64,000 nt of DNA from Allorhizobium paknamense. Lineage in GTDB: Bacteria; Pseudomonadota; Alphaproteobacteria; Rhizobiales; Rhizobiaceae. A program made the position numbers and the translations under genes. The stretch spans positions 144,980 through 208,979 of the forward strand of contig NZ_JAUSWH010000009.1 of the NCBI RefSeq assembly GCF_030815125.1, written 5' to 3'. The notes beneath the pieces were generated by a model. That model was not told where the DNA came from and made no database searches. It saw only the letters and a program-made list of their open reading frames with translations. Every line of letters starts with the position of its first letter. Position 1 is the stretch's first letter. Positions 38,622 through 47,053 of the stretch are shown here, piece after piece.

Positions 38622-38668
38622 TACTGCATAATTCCTTAAATCGGAACCGGTTTTCCCGGAAACACTTC
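38622..38668 (+). repeat. PAL-II copy 3, truncated and fused to PAL-III sequence
   Basis: TACTGCATAATTCCTTAAAT is the left arm of PAL-II. It then switches within the shared GGAA bases to GGAACCGGTTTTCCCGGAAA, which belongs to PAL-III (compare 40866-40889). The right arm of PAL-II is missing. Confidence 0.7.
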
Positions 38669-38672
38669 AGGA

Positions 38673-39248
38673 TCAAAGCTTGTCCAGCTTGTTTTGAAGA
38701 TTGCGCAGCTGTTCCTTCAGCTCATCGATATCGCTGGCTTCCGGCTTTTTCGTTTCCTTCGGCTGGGCTGGCTTCATGAAGGGCGAAAACATCTGCATCG
38801 CCTGCTGGAACATTTCCGTGTTGCGCTTGACCTGCTCTTCCATGAGCTGCATCGGCGCCTGGAAATTCTTCGCCAGCGGATTATCGCCGAAGGCTTTGGT
38901 CATCTGCTCGCGCATCTGCGACTGCTGCTCGTTGAACGCCTTCATGGAATGCTCGAGAAAGCTCGGCACGACCATCTGCATCTGATCGCCATAATAGCCG
39001 ATCAACTGCCGCAGGAAGGAAATCGGCAGCAATGTGTTGCTGGTCTTGGCTTCCTGTTCGAAAATGATCTGTGTCAGAACGGAATGGGTAATATCTTCCC
39101 CGCTCTTGGCATCCTGCACGACGAAATCTTCGCCGCGCTTCACCATCTTCGCCAGATCGTCCAGCGTCACATAAGTGCTGGTTCCGGTGTTATAGAGGCG
39201 GCGATTGGCATATTTCTTGATGATGATTTCGCCATCAGCTTTTGCCAT
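38673..39248 (-). CDS. phaR: Polyhydroxyalkanoate synthesis repressor PhaR
   Basis: 191 residues. The N-terminal DNA-binding domain IIKKYANRRLYNTGTSTYVTLDDLAKMVKRGEDFVV is the PHB-accumulation regulatory signature. The following HSVLTQIIFEQEAK and SFLRQLIGYYGDQMQ blocks bind polymer. A Gln/Met-rich helical tail completes it. PhaR senses polyhydroxybutyrate granules and represses phasin and related genes. It is divergent from phaA-phaB (230 bp), the common rhizobial arrangement, so the shared gap is a likely site of autoregulation. Confidence 0.94.
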   Translation of the reverse strand: MAKADGEIIIKKYANRRLYNTGTSTYVTLDDLAKMVKRGEDFVVQDAKSGEDITHSVLTQIIFEQEAKTSNTLLPISFLRQLIGYYGDQMQMVVPSFLEHSMKAFNEQQSQMREQMTKAFGDNPLAKNFQAPMQLMEEQVKRNTEMFQQAMQMFSPFMKPAQPKETKKPEASDIDELKEQLRNLQNKLDKL

Positions 39249-39478
39249 TTTAGTCTCCTGACCCAGAAATTGTCGTTTTTATTGCTCATCCCGGCACAAC
39301 TCTATCCGCAAACTTATAGAAAAGACAATGTCTTTGTGCATTGCGGCAGCCCCGTTCAGGCTTTTTTGAAGCTGTTGAAAATACAACCATAACAGGCAAT
39401 ATCCTCACCAATCCCGTTTGACTTCTCACCAAAGCTTTGCCAGTCTCCCTGCCGAGGAAGCAAATCGAGGAGACACTC

Positions 39479-40660
39479 ATGTCCACGCCGTCCATCGTCA
39501 TCGCCAGTGCTGCGCGCACGGCAGTGGGATCCTTCAACGGCGCCTTCGCCACCGTTCCTGCCCACAAGCTGGGCGCCGTCGCCATCAAGGGCGTGCTGGA
39601 GCGGGCAGGCGTCGAGGCTGCCGAAGTCGATGAAGTCATTCTGGGACAGATCCTGACGGCTGGCGAGGGCCAGAACCCGGCACGCCAGGCTGCCATGGCT
39701 GCCGGTATCCCGCAGGAAAAGACGGCCTGGGGCATGAACCAGCTCTGCGGTTCCGGCCTGCGCGCCGTGGCGCTCGGCATGCAGCAGATCGTCTCCGGCG
39801 ATGCTTCGATCATTGTGGCGGGCGGCCAGGAATCCATGTCCATGGCGCCGCATTGCGCGCATCTTCGCTCCGGCACCAAGATGGGCGACATGAAGATGAT
39901 CGACACGATGATCAAGGATGGCCTGACGGATGCTTTCTACGGCTATCACATGGGCATTACCGCTGAAAACGTGGCCCGCCAGTGGCAGTTGAGCCGCGAG
40001 GAGCAGGACGCCTTCGCCGTCGCCTCGCAGAACAAGGCCGAGGCCGCCCAGGTGGCTGGCCGTTTCAAGGACGAGATCGTTCCCGTCACCGTGCCAGGGC
40101 GCAAGGGCGATGTCATCGTCGAGGCGGATGAATATATCCGCGCCGGCGCCACACTCGACAGCATGACGAAGCTGAAGCCCGCTTTCGACAAGGAAGGCAC
40201 GGTCACGGCCGGCAACGCATCCGGCATCAATGACGGTGCCGCCGCCGCCTTGCTGATGACCGAGCAGGAAGCCTCCCGCCGCGGCATTCGCCCGCTGGCG
40301 CGCATCGCCTCCTGGGCAACCGCCGGTGTCGATCCGAAGATCATGGGCACCGGCCCGATCCCGGCCTCGCGCAAGGCGTTGGAAAAGGCTGGCTGGAAGG
40401 TTTCCGATCTCGATCTCGTGGAGGCCAACGAGGCCTTTGCCGCCCAGGCTTGCGCGGTCAATAAGGACCTTGGCTGGGATACCTCGATCGTCAACGTCAA
40501 TGGCGGCGCGATTGCCATCGGCCATCCGGTCGGCGCATCGGGCGCGCGCATTCTCAACACGCTGCTGTTCGAAATGCGCCGCCGGGGGGCCAAGAAGGGC
40601 CTGGCAACGCTCTGCATCGGCGGCGGCATGGGCGTTGCCATGTGCCTTGAGGCGTTCTGA
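39479..40660 (+). CDS. phaA: Acetyl-CoA acetyltransferase (beta-ketothiolase)
   Basis: 393-residue biosynthetic thiolase that condenses two acetyl-CoA to acetoacetyl-CoA, the first step of polyhydroxybutyrate synthesis. The acyl-accepting Cys is in [11 protein letters not shown] (about residue 90). The His of the active site is in [20 protein letters not shown], and the C-terminal Cys in [14 protein letters not shown] 39479 follows GAGGAG. phaB lies 325 bp downstream, separated by repeats PAL-II and PAL-III and a GC hairpin at 40695-40713. Confidence 0.96.
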   Translation: MSTPSIVIASAARTAVGSFNGAFATVPAHKLGAVAIKGVLERAGVEAAEVDEVILGQILTAGEGQNPARQAAMAAGIPQEKTAWGMNQLCGSGLRAVALGMQQIVSGDASIIVAGGQESMSMAPHCAHLRSGTKMGDMKMIDTMIKDGLTDAFYGYHMGITAENVARQWQLSREEQDAFAVASQNKAEAAQVAGRFKDEIVPVTVPGRKGDVIVEADEYIRAGATLDSMTKLKPAFDKEGTVTAGNASGINDGAAAALLMTEQEASRRGIRPLARIASWATAGVDPKIMGTGPIPASRKALEKAGWKVSDLDLVEANEAFAAQACAVNKDLGWDTSIVNVNGGAIAIGHPVGASGARILNTLLFEMRRRGAKKGLATLCIGGGMGVAMCLEAF

Positions 40661-40737
40661 GCCGTTCAGCCTGAGCTTATTTGAAGAGATTTGAGCGCCC
40701 CTCACCGGGGCGCACAGGATGATATTGCCATGCGGCA

Positions 40738-40843
40738 CTACAGCGCCGTGCGCCATATTTGGCGCACAAAGGTTCGCTGTAGCACTTTAAATCTGCTGCA
40801 TAATTTTATCCTTAAATCGATTCCGATTTAAGGAATTATGCAG
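40738..40843 (-). repeat. PAL-II double-hairpin intergenic repeat, copy 4
   Basis: CTACAGCGCC, inner GTGCGCCATATTTGGCGCAC, AAAGGTTCGCTGTA, then ACTTTAAATCTGCTGC and the TGCATAATTTTATCC...GGAATTATGCAG hairpin. Inner module type (i). Directly followed by PAL-III copy 3. Confidence 0.88.
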
Positions 40844-40844
40844 G

Positions 40845-40917
40845 AGAGCATTTCCAGGAAAAGTGGGAACCGGTTTTCCGTCCGGAAATGCGTAAAAACA
40901 AAGAGTTAGAACATTTC
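40845..40917 (+). repeat. PAL-III intergenic repeat, copy 3
   Basis: AGAGCATTTCCAGGAAAAGT, GGGAACCGGTTTTCCGTCCG, GAAATGCGTAAAAACAAAG, then AGTTAGAACATTTC. GGAAATGCG pairs loosely with GCATTTCC. It is the cleanest copy and used here as reference. Confidence 0.8.
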
Positions 40918-40985
40918 AGCGTTTCCGTGAAACACTGAAATGTTCCAGGGAATCGGCGCAAGCAAAAAGACAGAGAGGAAACGGC

Positions 40986-41711
40986 ATGAGCAGGGTGGCA
41001 TTGGTAACCGGCGGTACGCGCGGCATTGGCGCGGCAATTGCGATCGCCTTGAAAGACAATGGCTACAAGGTGGCCGCAAACTACGCGGGCAATGACGAGA
41101 AGGCAAAGGCCTTCGAGGCCGTGACTGGCATCCCCGTCTTCAAATGGGACGTTTCTTCCTACACAGCCTGCGTTGAAGGGATCGCCCAGGTCGAGGCCGC
41201 TCTTGGCCCCGTGGACATTCTTGTCAACAATGCCGGGATCACCCGGGACGCCATGTTCCACAAGATGACGCCTGAGCAGTGGGGCGAGGTCATTTCCACC
41301 AATCTTTCCGGCCTGTTCAACATGACGCATCCGCTGTGGAGCGGCATGCGCGACCGCAGTTTTGGCCGGGTCATCAACATCTCTTCGATCAACGGCCAGA
41401 AGGGCCAGATGGGACAGGTGAACTATTCCGCAGCCAAGGCGGGCGATCTGGGCTTCACCAAGGCGCTTGCCCAGGAAGGGGCTGCCAAGAACATCACCGT
41501 CAATGCCATCTGCCCCGGCTATATCGCGACGGAAATGGTGCGCGCCATTCCGGAAAAAGTGCTGAACGAACGCATCCTGCCGCAGATCCCGGTAGGCCGC
41601 CTCGGCGAGCCGGAGGAAATTGCCCGGATCGTCGTCTTCCTGGCCTCCGATCAGGCAGGCTTCATCACCGGCTCGACGATCTCCGCCAATGGCGGCCAGT
41701 TCTTCGTCTGA
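40986..41711 (+). CDS. phaB: Acetoacetyl-CoA reductase
   Basis: 241-residue NADPH-dependent SDR that reduces acetoacetyl-CoA to (R)-3-hydroxybutyryl-CoA, the monomer of polyhydroxybutyrate. Motifs: TGGTRGIGAAIA (cofactor), LVNNAGITRDAMFHKM, catalytic Ser in INISSINGQKGQMGQ, the catalytic NYSAAKAGD, and the ICPGYIATEMV segment typical of PhaB/FabG. The ribosome site GAGAGGAAACGGC precedes ATG 40986. It follows phaA, with phaR on the other side of phaA, forming the PHB synthesis locus. The polymerase phaC is not in this window. Confidence 0.95.
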   Translation: MSRVALVTGGTRGIGAAIAIALKDNGYKVAANYAGNDEKAKAFEAVTGIPVFKWDVSSYTACVEGIAQVEAALGPVDILVNNAGITRDAMFHKMTPEQWGEVISTNLSGLFNMTHPLWSGMRDRSFGRVINISSINGQKGQMGQVNYSAAKAGDLGFTKALAQEGAAKNITVNAICPGYIATEMVRAIPEKVLNERILPQIPVGRLGEPEEIARIVVFLASDQAGFITGSTISANGGQFFV

Positions 41712-41722
41712 AAACGCCCCCC

Positions 41723-41751
41723 AAAAAAAGAAACGCCGGCTTTCGCCGGCG
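41723..41751 (-). terminator. Rho-independent terminator of the glycine-zipper gene
   Basis: On the - strand CGCCGGC (41751-41745), GAAA loop, GCCGGCG (41740-41734), then TTTCTTTTTTT. It also lies just past phaB and may stop + transcripts weakly. Confidence 0.85.
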
Positions 41752-41762
41752 CTTCAATCTGA

Positions 41763-42020
41763 TCAGCGGCAACGCGCCTCGTAGCGGTGCCCATAACGGT
41801 CGCGATAGATGCAGTAGCCGCGACGCTCGGTCGAGCGGCCGATGAGCGCGCCAACCACGCCGCCGCCCACGGCGCCGACGGCCGCTCCGCCCCACGAATT
41901 GGTAGCAACGCCACCAATGACCGCACCGGAGGCGGCACCGATGGATGCACCGCGTTCCGTTGCGGTGCAGGATGCGACGAGCGGCAGGATCAATGCGACC
42001 GCAACAGCTTTCATTTTCAT
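41763..42020 (-). CDS. Glycine-zipper outer-membrane-type lipoprotein
   Basis: 85 residues. The signal peptide ends in a lipobox (LVASC, Cys18), so it should be lipid-anchored. The body is a glycine zipper (ASGAVIGGVATNSWGGAAVGAVGGGVVGALIG), and the end is a short Cys/Tyr/Arg-rich tail with two Cys. Similar proteins (SlyB/OsmB-like) sit in the envelope. Their functions are poorly known. The DUF3309 microprotein gene lies 33 bp upstream on the same strand, so the two may be co-transcribed. Confidence 0.85.
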   Translation of the reverse strand: MKMKAVAVALILPLVASCTATERGASIGAASGAVIGGVATNSWGGAAVGAVGGGVVGALIGRSTERRGYCIYRDRYGHRYEARCR

Positions 42021-42053
42021 GACTGTTTCCCTTTCTCCCGAAAAGCAGTGGGC

Positions 42054-42209
42054 TTAAATTCGGCCCATCAGCAGCAAGATGATGATGATAAGAACCACGA
42101 GGCCGAGACCACCGGACGGACCGTAACCCCAGCTGCGGCTGTAGCCCCAATTCGGCAGGGCGCCGATCAGCAGCAGAATAAGAATGACGAGAAGAATAGT
42201 GCTGAGCAT
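42054..42209 (-). CDS. DUF3309-family small membrane protein
   Basis: 51 residues. Two hydrophobic segments (about 1-17 and 32-48) flank an aromatic/Gly turn, PNWGYSRSWGYGPSGG, the DUF3309 pattern (L-IGALP-W-S--WGY-PSGG). These proteins are widespread in proteobacteria, often stress-linked, with no known mechanism. ATG 42209 is preceded by GGAGGGAGGG. The open frame upstream of it is not supported. It lies 33 bp before the lipoprotein gene, both on -. Confidence 0.88.
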   Translation of the reverse strand: MLSTILLVILILLLIGALPNWGYSRSWGYGPSGGLGLVVLIIIILLLMGRI

Positions 42210-42352
42210 GGCTGCCCTCCCTCCTTTTGAAACGGTGCTGCAAAAAGCGGCATCTTCGAGGCTCATAATGCTGCGCCCGGTTTTTTGTTCCCTTGCTGCC
42301 CGGCGAAAGGCTCGGTTCCATCGCCCGGGCGGTTGTGCAAGCGATTCAATCC

Positions 42353-42460
42353 ATTACAGCGCCGTGCGTTTTATCAAACGCACAAAGGACGCTGTAACAC
42401 TTTAAATCTGCTGCATAATTTTCACCTTAAATCGATTCCGATTTAAGGAATTATGCAGTA
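42353..42460 (-). repeat. PAL-II double-hairpin intergenic repeat, copy 5
   Basis: TTACAGCGCC, inner GTGCGTTTTATCAAACGCAC, AAAGGACGCTGTAA, then CACTTTAAATCTGCTGC and the A hairpin TGCATAATTTTCACC...GGAATTATGCAG. Inner module type (ii). Confidence 0.88.
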
Positions 42461-42760
42461 GGTTTTCGCCTCGAAGCGCCCCCATATCTGGCGGTGAACA
42501 AAAGCTGAATCAGGCAGAGTCAGTGATTCGTCCGCCTTTCGTTCCTCCCCCGTTCCCACTGGTTTGAGAGACGGAAGAAGACCACGCCCCAAGATTGTGT
42601 TTTCCACCGGCACGGGCAGAAAATGAACCGCGCGGTGATTCTTTGCTTGCCTTTGTCGCGCAGGCTCTCCATGTGTGGCGGCGGAGGGTATTGCCCTTTG
42701 CCGTTTTGCCTGGAGGATCCGGAGGTTTCACCGAAACACCGCGATGCTCCTGATCTTGTT

Positions 42761-42807
42761 TTATGCATTTCCGACCGAAACCCTTTTGGTTTTCCGGAAC
42801 ATGCTTG
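42761..42807 (-). repeat. Degenerate PAL-III trace
   Basis: TTTTATGCATTTCCGACCG, AAACCCTTTTGGTTTTCCGG and AACATGCTT follow the reverse-complement order of PAL-III, with several changes. Recognisable but decayed. Confidence 0.45.
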
Positions 42808-42862
42808 AGCAGGCAGGTTTTGTTGGAATGCTCCCCGGCGTCCATCCCTGCTTCACGAACCG

Positions 42863-42891
42863 GCGGCGCGGTGTGTCCCACACTGCGCCGC
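42863..42891 (+). promoter_or_regulatory. Strong leader hairpin before the helicase gene
   Basis: GCGGCGCGGTGTG (42863-42875) pairs with CACACTGCGCCGC (42879-42891) over a 3-nt loop: 13 pairs with one G-T. It ends 11 nt before the GGAG ribosome site (42903-42906) of the TTG start, and has no T-run, so it is a leader structure rather than an intrinsic terminator. Confidence 0.6.
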
Positions 42892-42913
42892 ACATGCCGT
42901 CCGGAGTGCTGAT

Positions 42914-45900
42914 TTGACTGCGCATCCCATGATCCTGAGCGGCCGCGGTGTGGTGGCCGTACTGGGGCCGACCAATACGGGCAAGACGCATTATGCCATA
43001 GAGCGCATGGTGGCCCACGGCTCCGGCATCATCGGCCTGCCGCTGAGGCTGCTGGCGCGCGAGGTCTACACGCGGCTGGTGGAACGGGTGGGGGCGCAGC
43101 ATGTGGCGCTGGTGACCGGCGAGGAAAAGATCGCGCCGCCCAATGCGCGCTATTCGGTCTGCACCGTGGAGGCCATGCCGCGTGAAACCAAGTCTGCCTT
43201 CGTCGCCATCGATGAAATCCAGCTTGCAGGCGATCTGGAGCGGGGCCATATTTTCACGGACCGTCTGCTGAACCTGCGCGGTCGCGACGAGACCCTGCTT
43301 CTCGGCTCCGCGACCATGAAGCCGATCCTCACGCAGTTGCTGCCGGGCATCACCGTGGTGGAGCGGCCGCGGCTGTCGCATCTCTTCTATGCCGGGCAGA
43401 AGAAAATCACGCGCCTGCCGCAGCGCACCGCCATCGTCGCCTTTTCCGCCGACGAGGTCTATGCCATTGCCGAACTCATTCGCCGCCAGCGTGGCGGAGC
43501 CGCCGTGGTTCTGGGCGCGCTCAGCCCCCGCACCCGCAATGCGCAGGTCGGCCTCTATCAGTCCGGTGACGTGGAATATCTGGTGGCGACTGACGCCATC
43601 GGCATGGGGCTCAACCTCGATGTCGATCACGTCGCCTTCGCCCAGGACCGGAAATTCGACGGCTATCAATTCCGCAATCTCAACCCTGGAGAACTCGGCC
43701 AGATTGCCGGGCGCGCCGGGCGTCATCTGAAGGATGGCACGTTCGGCGTCACGGGCCGGGTCGATCCTTTCGAGCCCGAACTGGTGGACAGGCTGCAAAA
43801 TCACGAATTCGATCCGGTGAAAGTGCTGCAATGGCGCACCGCCGATTTCGATTTCTCCTCGATTGCCAATCTGCAGCGCAGTCTGGATGCCCCACCGCGC
43901 GTGCCGGGTCTGGCGCGCGCCCTGCCCGCCGTGGACCAGCAGGCACTGGAGCAACTCGCCCGTTATCCGGAAGTGCAGGACCTTGCGAGGTCGCCGCAGC
44001 GGGTCTCGCTGCTGTGGGATGCCTGCGCGCTACCCGATTACCGCCGCATCACGCCGGCCCAGCATGCCGATCTCATTCTTACGTTGTTTTCCGATCTTGC
44101 CAGACATGGCGCGGTGAAGGAGGATTTCCTCGCCGAACAGGTTCGCAGAGCCGACAGGACGGATGGAGAGATCGACACGCTCTCGGCACGCATTGCGCAA
44201 ATCAGAACTTGGACGTATGTGTCGAACCGGCCGGGCTGGCTTGCCGATCCGACACACTGGCAAGAAAAGACGCGTGAAATCGAGGACCGACTGTCCGACG
44301 CGTTACATGAAAGGTTGACGAAACGCTTTGTTGATCGCAGGACATCTGTGCTCATGAAGCGCTTGAGAGAGAATGCGATGCTGGAAGCAGAAATCAGTGT
44401 GAACGGTGACGTCTTCGTTGAAGGACATCACATGGGGCAACTTTCCGGATTCCGGTTCTCGCCGGTGGCCGGCATGGAAGGCCCGGACGCCAAGGCCGTG
44501 CAGGCTGCGGCGCACAAGGCACTGGGGCTGGAGTTCGAGGCCCGGGCGGCCCGGCTGCACGCCTCCGGCAACGGCGATCTGGCGCTGGGCGCGGATGGCT
44601 ATGTGCGCTGGCTGGGCGAACCGGTGGCCCGGCTTTCGGGTTCCGACCACATCATGCGCCCGCGCGTGATCCTGCTGGCCGACGAACAGCTCACCGGCAA
44701 TGCCCGCGATCATGTCGTCGCCCGCATCGAGCGTTTCGTGAACCACCATATCGTCACCGTCTTGAAACCGCTGGACGATCTTTCCCGTGCGGAGGACCTT
44801 CAGGGCCTCGCCAAGGGCCTCGCCTTCCAGCTGGTGGAAAATCTGGGCGTTCTCTTCCGCCGTGACGTCTCGGAAGACGTGAAATCGCTAGACCAGGATG
44901 GCCGTGCCTCCATGCGGCGCTATGGCGTTCGTTTCGGCGCCTATCACATCTTCATGCCCGCGCTGCTGAAGCCGGCGCCCGCCGAGCTCATCACCCTGCT
45001 CTGGGCGCTGAAGAATGACGGCATGGACAAGCCGGGCTATGGCGATCTCATTCCCATCCTCGCCGCAGGCCGCACCTCCGTCGTCACCGATCCGGGCGTC
45101 GACCGCAATTTTTATAAGCTGGCCGGTTTCCGCTTCCTCGGCAAGCGCGCCGTCCGCATCGATATTCTGGAGCGTCTGGCGGATATCATCCGTCCGCTGC
45201 TGCAGTGGAAGCCGGGCAGCGGTGCCCGCCCGGAAGGCGCTTATGATGGCCGCCGTTTCACCACCACCACCGCCATGCTCTCTATTCTCGGCGCAACGCC
45301 GGATGACATGGAGGAAATCCTCAAGGGTCTTGGCTACCGCGCCGATGCGGTGAAGCCGGAAGAAGCCCAGGCGCATCTGGCGGCCCAGGACGGCGCGAAC
45401 GCTCCGGCATCCGAGGCTGCCGCCAGCGATGCCGGTGAGGAAAAGTCCGATCACGACGATGCCGATGCAGCATCCGAAACCGAAACCAGCAGCGAACCCG
45501 CTCCAGCGGCAGCAACGGCTGAGACCGAAACGGAGGCGCCGGCTGGTGCCGACGCCAGCGCTCTCGTTGCCCAGCCGGAAGCGCCGGTAGAGCCCAAGCC
45601 GGTCCTTCTGTGGCGTCCGGGCGGACGCAATGACCAGCAGCAGCGCCAGGGTGGCCGTCCGCAGGGCGAGCGCCGCCATGGTGGCCAGCGTGATGGTCAA
45701 CGCGGCGGTCAGGACCGCCAGCGGGAAGGCCGGGGCGAAAACCGTCAGGAAGGCGGTCGCGCAGACGGAGGCCGTCAGGAACAGCGCCGTGATGGTCAGG
45801 GCGGCAAGCCGCGTGACCGGGACGGCAACCGCGACAAGCAGGCCCATCGTGGGGAACGCGGCGATCGCGGCCCGCGTCAGGATCGCGACAACCGTCCCCA

Positions 45901-46006
45901 GCAGGCGCAACGCTTTGAAGCCAAGCCGCCGCGCAAGGAAAAGCCGTTGGATCCGGATTCGCCCTTCGCCAAGCTCGCCGCTTTGAAAGAGCAGATGAAG
46001 AAGTAG
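42914..46006 (+). CDS. Suv3-like superfamily 2 RNA helicase with RGQ-rich tail
   Basis: 1030 residues. Walker A GPTNTGKTHYAIERM (about 18-32), the DExH-equivalent AIDEIQLAGD, and helicase C motifs YLVATDAIGMGLNLDVDHVAF and QIAGRAGRHLKDG identify a Suv3/DEAD-like RNA helicase of alphaproteobacteria. After an accessory helical region (to ~830) the tail changes to Ala/Glu-rich and then a 100-residue Arg/Gly/Gln/Asp-rich disordered stretch (about 900-1000), ending PDSPFAKLAALKEQMKK. The chosen TTG 42914 has GGAG at seven bases. ATG 42929 is an alternative. The S4-domain gene starts 3 bp after the stop, suggesting a joint RNA-handling operon. Confidence 0.9.
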   Translation: MTAHPMILSGRGVVAVLGPTNTGKTHYAIERMVAHGSGIIGLPLRLLAREVYTRLVERVGAQHVALVTGEEKIAPPNARYSVCTVEAMPRETKSAFVAIDEIQLAGDLERGHIFTDRLLNLRGRDETLLLGSATMKPILTQLLPGITVVERPRLSHLFYAGQKKITRLPQRTAIVAFSADEVYAIAELIRRQRGGAAVVLGALSPRTRNAQVGLYQSGDVEYLVATDAIGMGLNLDVDHVAFAQDRKFDGYQFRNLNPGELGQIAGRAGRHLKDGTFGVTGRVDPFEPELVDRLQNHEFDPVKVLQWRTADFDFSSIANLQRSLDAPPRVPGLARALPAVDQQALEQLARYPEVQDLARSPQRVSLLWDACALPDYRRITPAQHADLILTLFSDLARHGAVKEDFLAEQVRRADRTDGEIDTLSARIAQIRTWTYVSNRPGWLADPTHWQEKTREIEDRLSDALHERLTKRFVDRRTSVLMKRLRENAMLEAEISVNGDVFVEGHHMGQLSGFRFSPVAGMEGPDAKAVQAAAHKALGLEFEARAARLHASGNGDLALGADGYVRWLGEPVARLSGSDHIMRPRVILLADEQLTGNARDHVVARIERFVNHHIVTVLKPLDDLSRAEDLQGLAKGLAFQLVENLGVLFRRDVSEDVKSLDQDGRASMRRYGVRFGAYHIFMPALLKPAPAELITLLWALKNDGMDKPGYGDLIPILAAGRTSVVTDPGVDRNFYKLAGFRFLGKRAVRIDILERLADIIRPLLQWKPGSGARPEGAYDGRRFTTTTAMLSILGATPDDMEEILKGLGYRADAVKPEEAQAHLAAQDGANAPASEAAASDAGEEKSDHDDADAASETETSSEPAPAAATAETETEAPAGADASALVAQPEAPVEPKPVLLWRPGGRNDQQQRQGGRPQGERRHGGQRDGQRGGQDRQREGRGENRQEGGRADGGRQEQRRDGQGGKPRDRDGNRDKQAHRGERGDRGPRQDRDNRPQQAQRFEAKPPRKEKPLDPDSPFAKLAALKEQMKK

Positions 46007-46009
46007 ACC

Positions 46010-46408
46010 ATGGCCGAAGACCAGCCTCTGTCCAGCCCGCAACGGATTGACAAATGGCTGTTCTTCGCGCGCATCTCGAAGTCTCGCACCCTTGCCCAGG
46101 AACAAATCCAGTCGGGTCTGGTTCAGATCAATGGCAAGGTGGTGAAACAGCCGAGCGCCGTGGTGCGTCTGGGGGATCGTCTCGAGATCGCACTGCCCCG
46201 GCGGGATTTGATCCTCAAGGTTCTGGGACCGGGCTCAAGGCGCGGCCCCTATGAGGAGGCAAGACTTCTCTATGAGGATCTGACACCACCCGAAACTGAA
46301 CGGCCGCCGCTGACCGCTCTCGAACAGGCACAACGCCTGCCGGGCAGCGGCCGCCCGACCAAACGGGAACGGCGGCAGCTCGACCGGCTTCTCGACAGTG
46401 ACGACTGA
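46010..46408 (+). CDS. S4-domain RNA-binding protein (HslR/Hsp15-like)
   Basis: 132 residues. The S4 domain occupies residues ~11-60 (RIDKWLFFARISKSRTLAQEQIQSGLVQINGKVVKQPSAVVRLGD), the usual alpha-L RNA-binding fold. The charged tail RPTKRERRQLDRLLDSDD is like that of Hsp15, which rescues 50S subunits carrying stalled nascent chains. The role here is inferred from fold. It starts 3 bp after the helicase gene, so co-translation is likely. The fdxA start follows after 232 bp. Confidence 0.9.
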   Translation: MAEDQPLSSPQRIDKWLFFARISKSRTLAQEQIQSGLVQINGKVVKQPSAVVRLGDRLEIALPRRDLILKVLGPGSRRGPYEEARLLYEDLTPPETERPPLTALEQAQRLPGSGRPTKRERRQLDRLLDSDD

Positions 46409-46640
46409 TCAGCGGATGGCGTTTCAGTGTTTGGGTGTTTCAAGCGCTGTCCGGATGCCTCCCGGAAAAATTGACCTTCGAACGGCAAAAAGCGGAATGT
46501 TTTATTCTTGCTAAAGCCGCCGGAAAGCAGTAGCTGACTGGCCTGTGGATAAGGGTGGCGATCCCGCCGCCGCCCGCCTTCCTTCCTCCGTCTTCCGCGG
46601 GATCAGGGTTTCAGCCCTCGCAGACCTTCTGGAGTGCCGC

Positions 46641-46979
46641 ATGACGTATATCGTGACCGACAATTGCGTACGCTGCAAATATACCGACTGCGTCGAAGTT
46701 TGTCCGGTAGACTGCTTCTATGAAGGCGAGAACTTCCTCGTCATCAACCCCGATGAATGCATTGATTGCGGTGTTTGCGAACCGGAATGTCCCGCCGAAG
46801 CCATCAAGCCGGATACCGAACCGGGCCTGGACAAGTGGTTGAAGATCAATGCGGAATATTCGCAGGTCTGGCCCAATATTACTGTCAAGCGTGACCCTCT
46901 GCCCGAGGCAAAGGAAATGGACGGGGTAGAAGGCAAGTTCGAGCAGTATTTCTCACCCAAACCCGGCGCTGGCGACTGA
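46641..46979 (+). CDS. fdxA: Seven-iron ferredoxin FdxA
   Basis: 112 residues. The N-terminal half has [18 protein letters not shown] and [16 protein letters not shown], ligands for a [3Fe-4S] and a [4Fe-4S] cluster. The C-terminal extension [21 protein letters not shown] is typical of the Azotobacter FdI-like group. It transfers electrons; the partner is unknown. ATG 46641 is preceded by GGAG at six bases. The open frame further upstream is not supported. A terminator follows at 47005-47053. carD comes next. Confidence 0.95.
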   Translation: MTYIVTDNCVRCKYTDCVEVCPVDCFYEGENFLVINPDECIDCGVCEPECPAEAIKPDTEPGLDKWLKINAEYSQVWPNITVKRDPLPEAKEMDGVEGKFEQYFSPKPGAGD

Positions 46980-47004
46980 GCTAAGCAGCAAATTCTTCGA
47001 TGCG

Positions 47005-47053
47005 AAGGGATGATGATCCGGCCAGAACCGGTGTTCATCCCTTTTCTCGTTTT
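47005..47053 (+). terminator. Rho-independent terminator of fdxA
   Basis: AAGGGATGA (47005-47013) pairs with TCATCCCTT (47035-47043); TTTTCTCGTTTTT follows. The loop is long and has an inner CCGG.CCGG pairing. Confidence 0.8.

Larger units (their letters stand above)
40661..40985. other. Gene-free stretch between phaA and phaB
   Basis: 325 bp. It contains a GC hairpin (GCGCCCC/GGGGCGC, 40695-40713, no T-run), PAL-II copy 4 and PAL-III copy 3 back to back, and the phaB ribosome site. This gap within what is normally one operon is almost wholly repeat DNA. Confidence 0.75.
42210..42913. other. 704-bp gene-free stretch before the RNA helicase gene
   Basis: It contains PAL-II copy 5 (42353-42460), a degenerate PAL-III trace (42761-42807) and the helicase leader hairpin (42863-42891). 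The rest (about 42466-42760) shows no coding signal on either strand that I trust and no motif I recognise. Confidence 0.65.

Noticed and set aside
42510..42893. Possible 127-codon gene on - in the gap before the helicase
   Set aside because: Pro/Gly/Ser/Arg-rich translation without motif, no ribosome site, and it runs through the degenerate PAL-III trace and the leader hairpin. Treated as non-coding.
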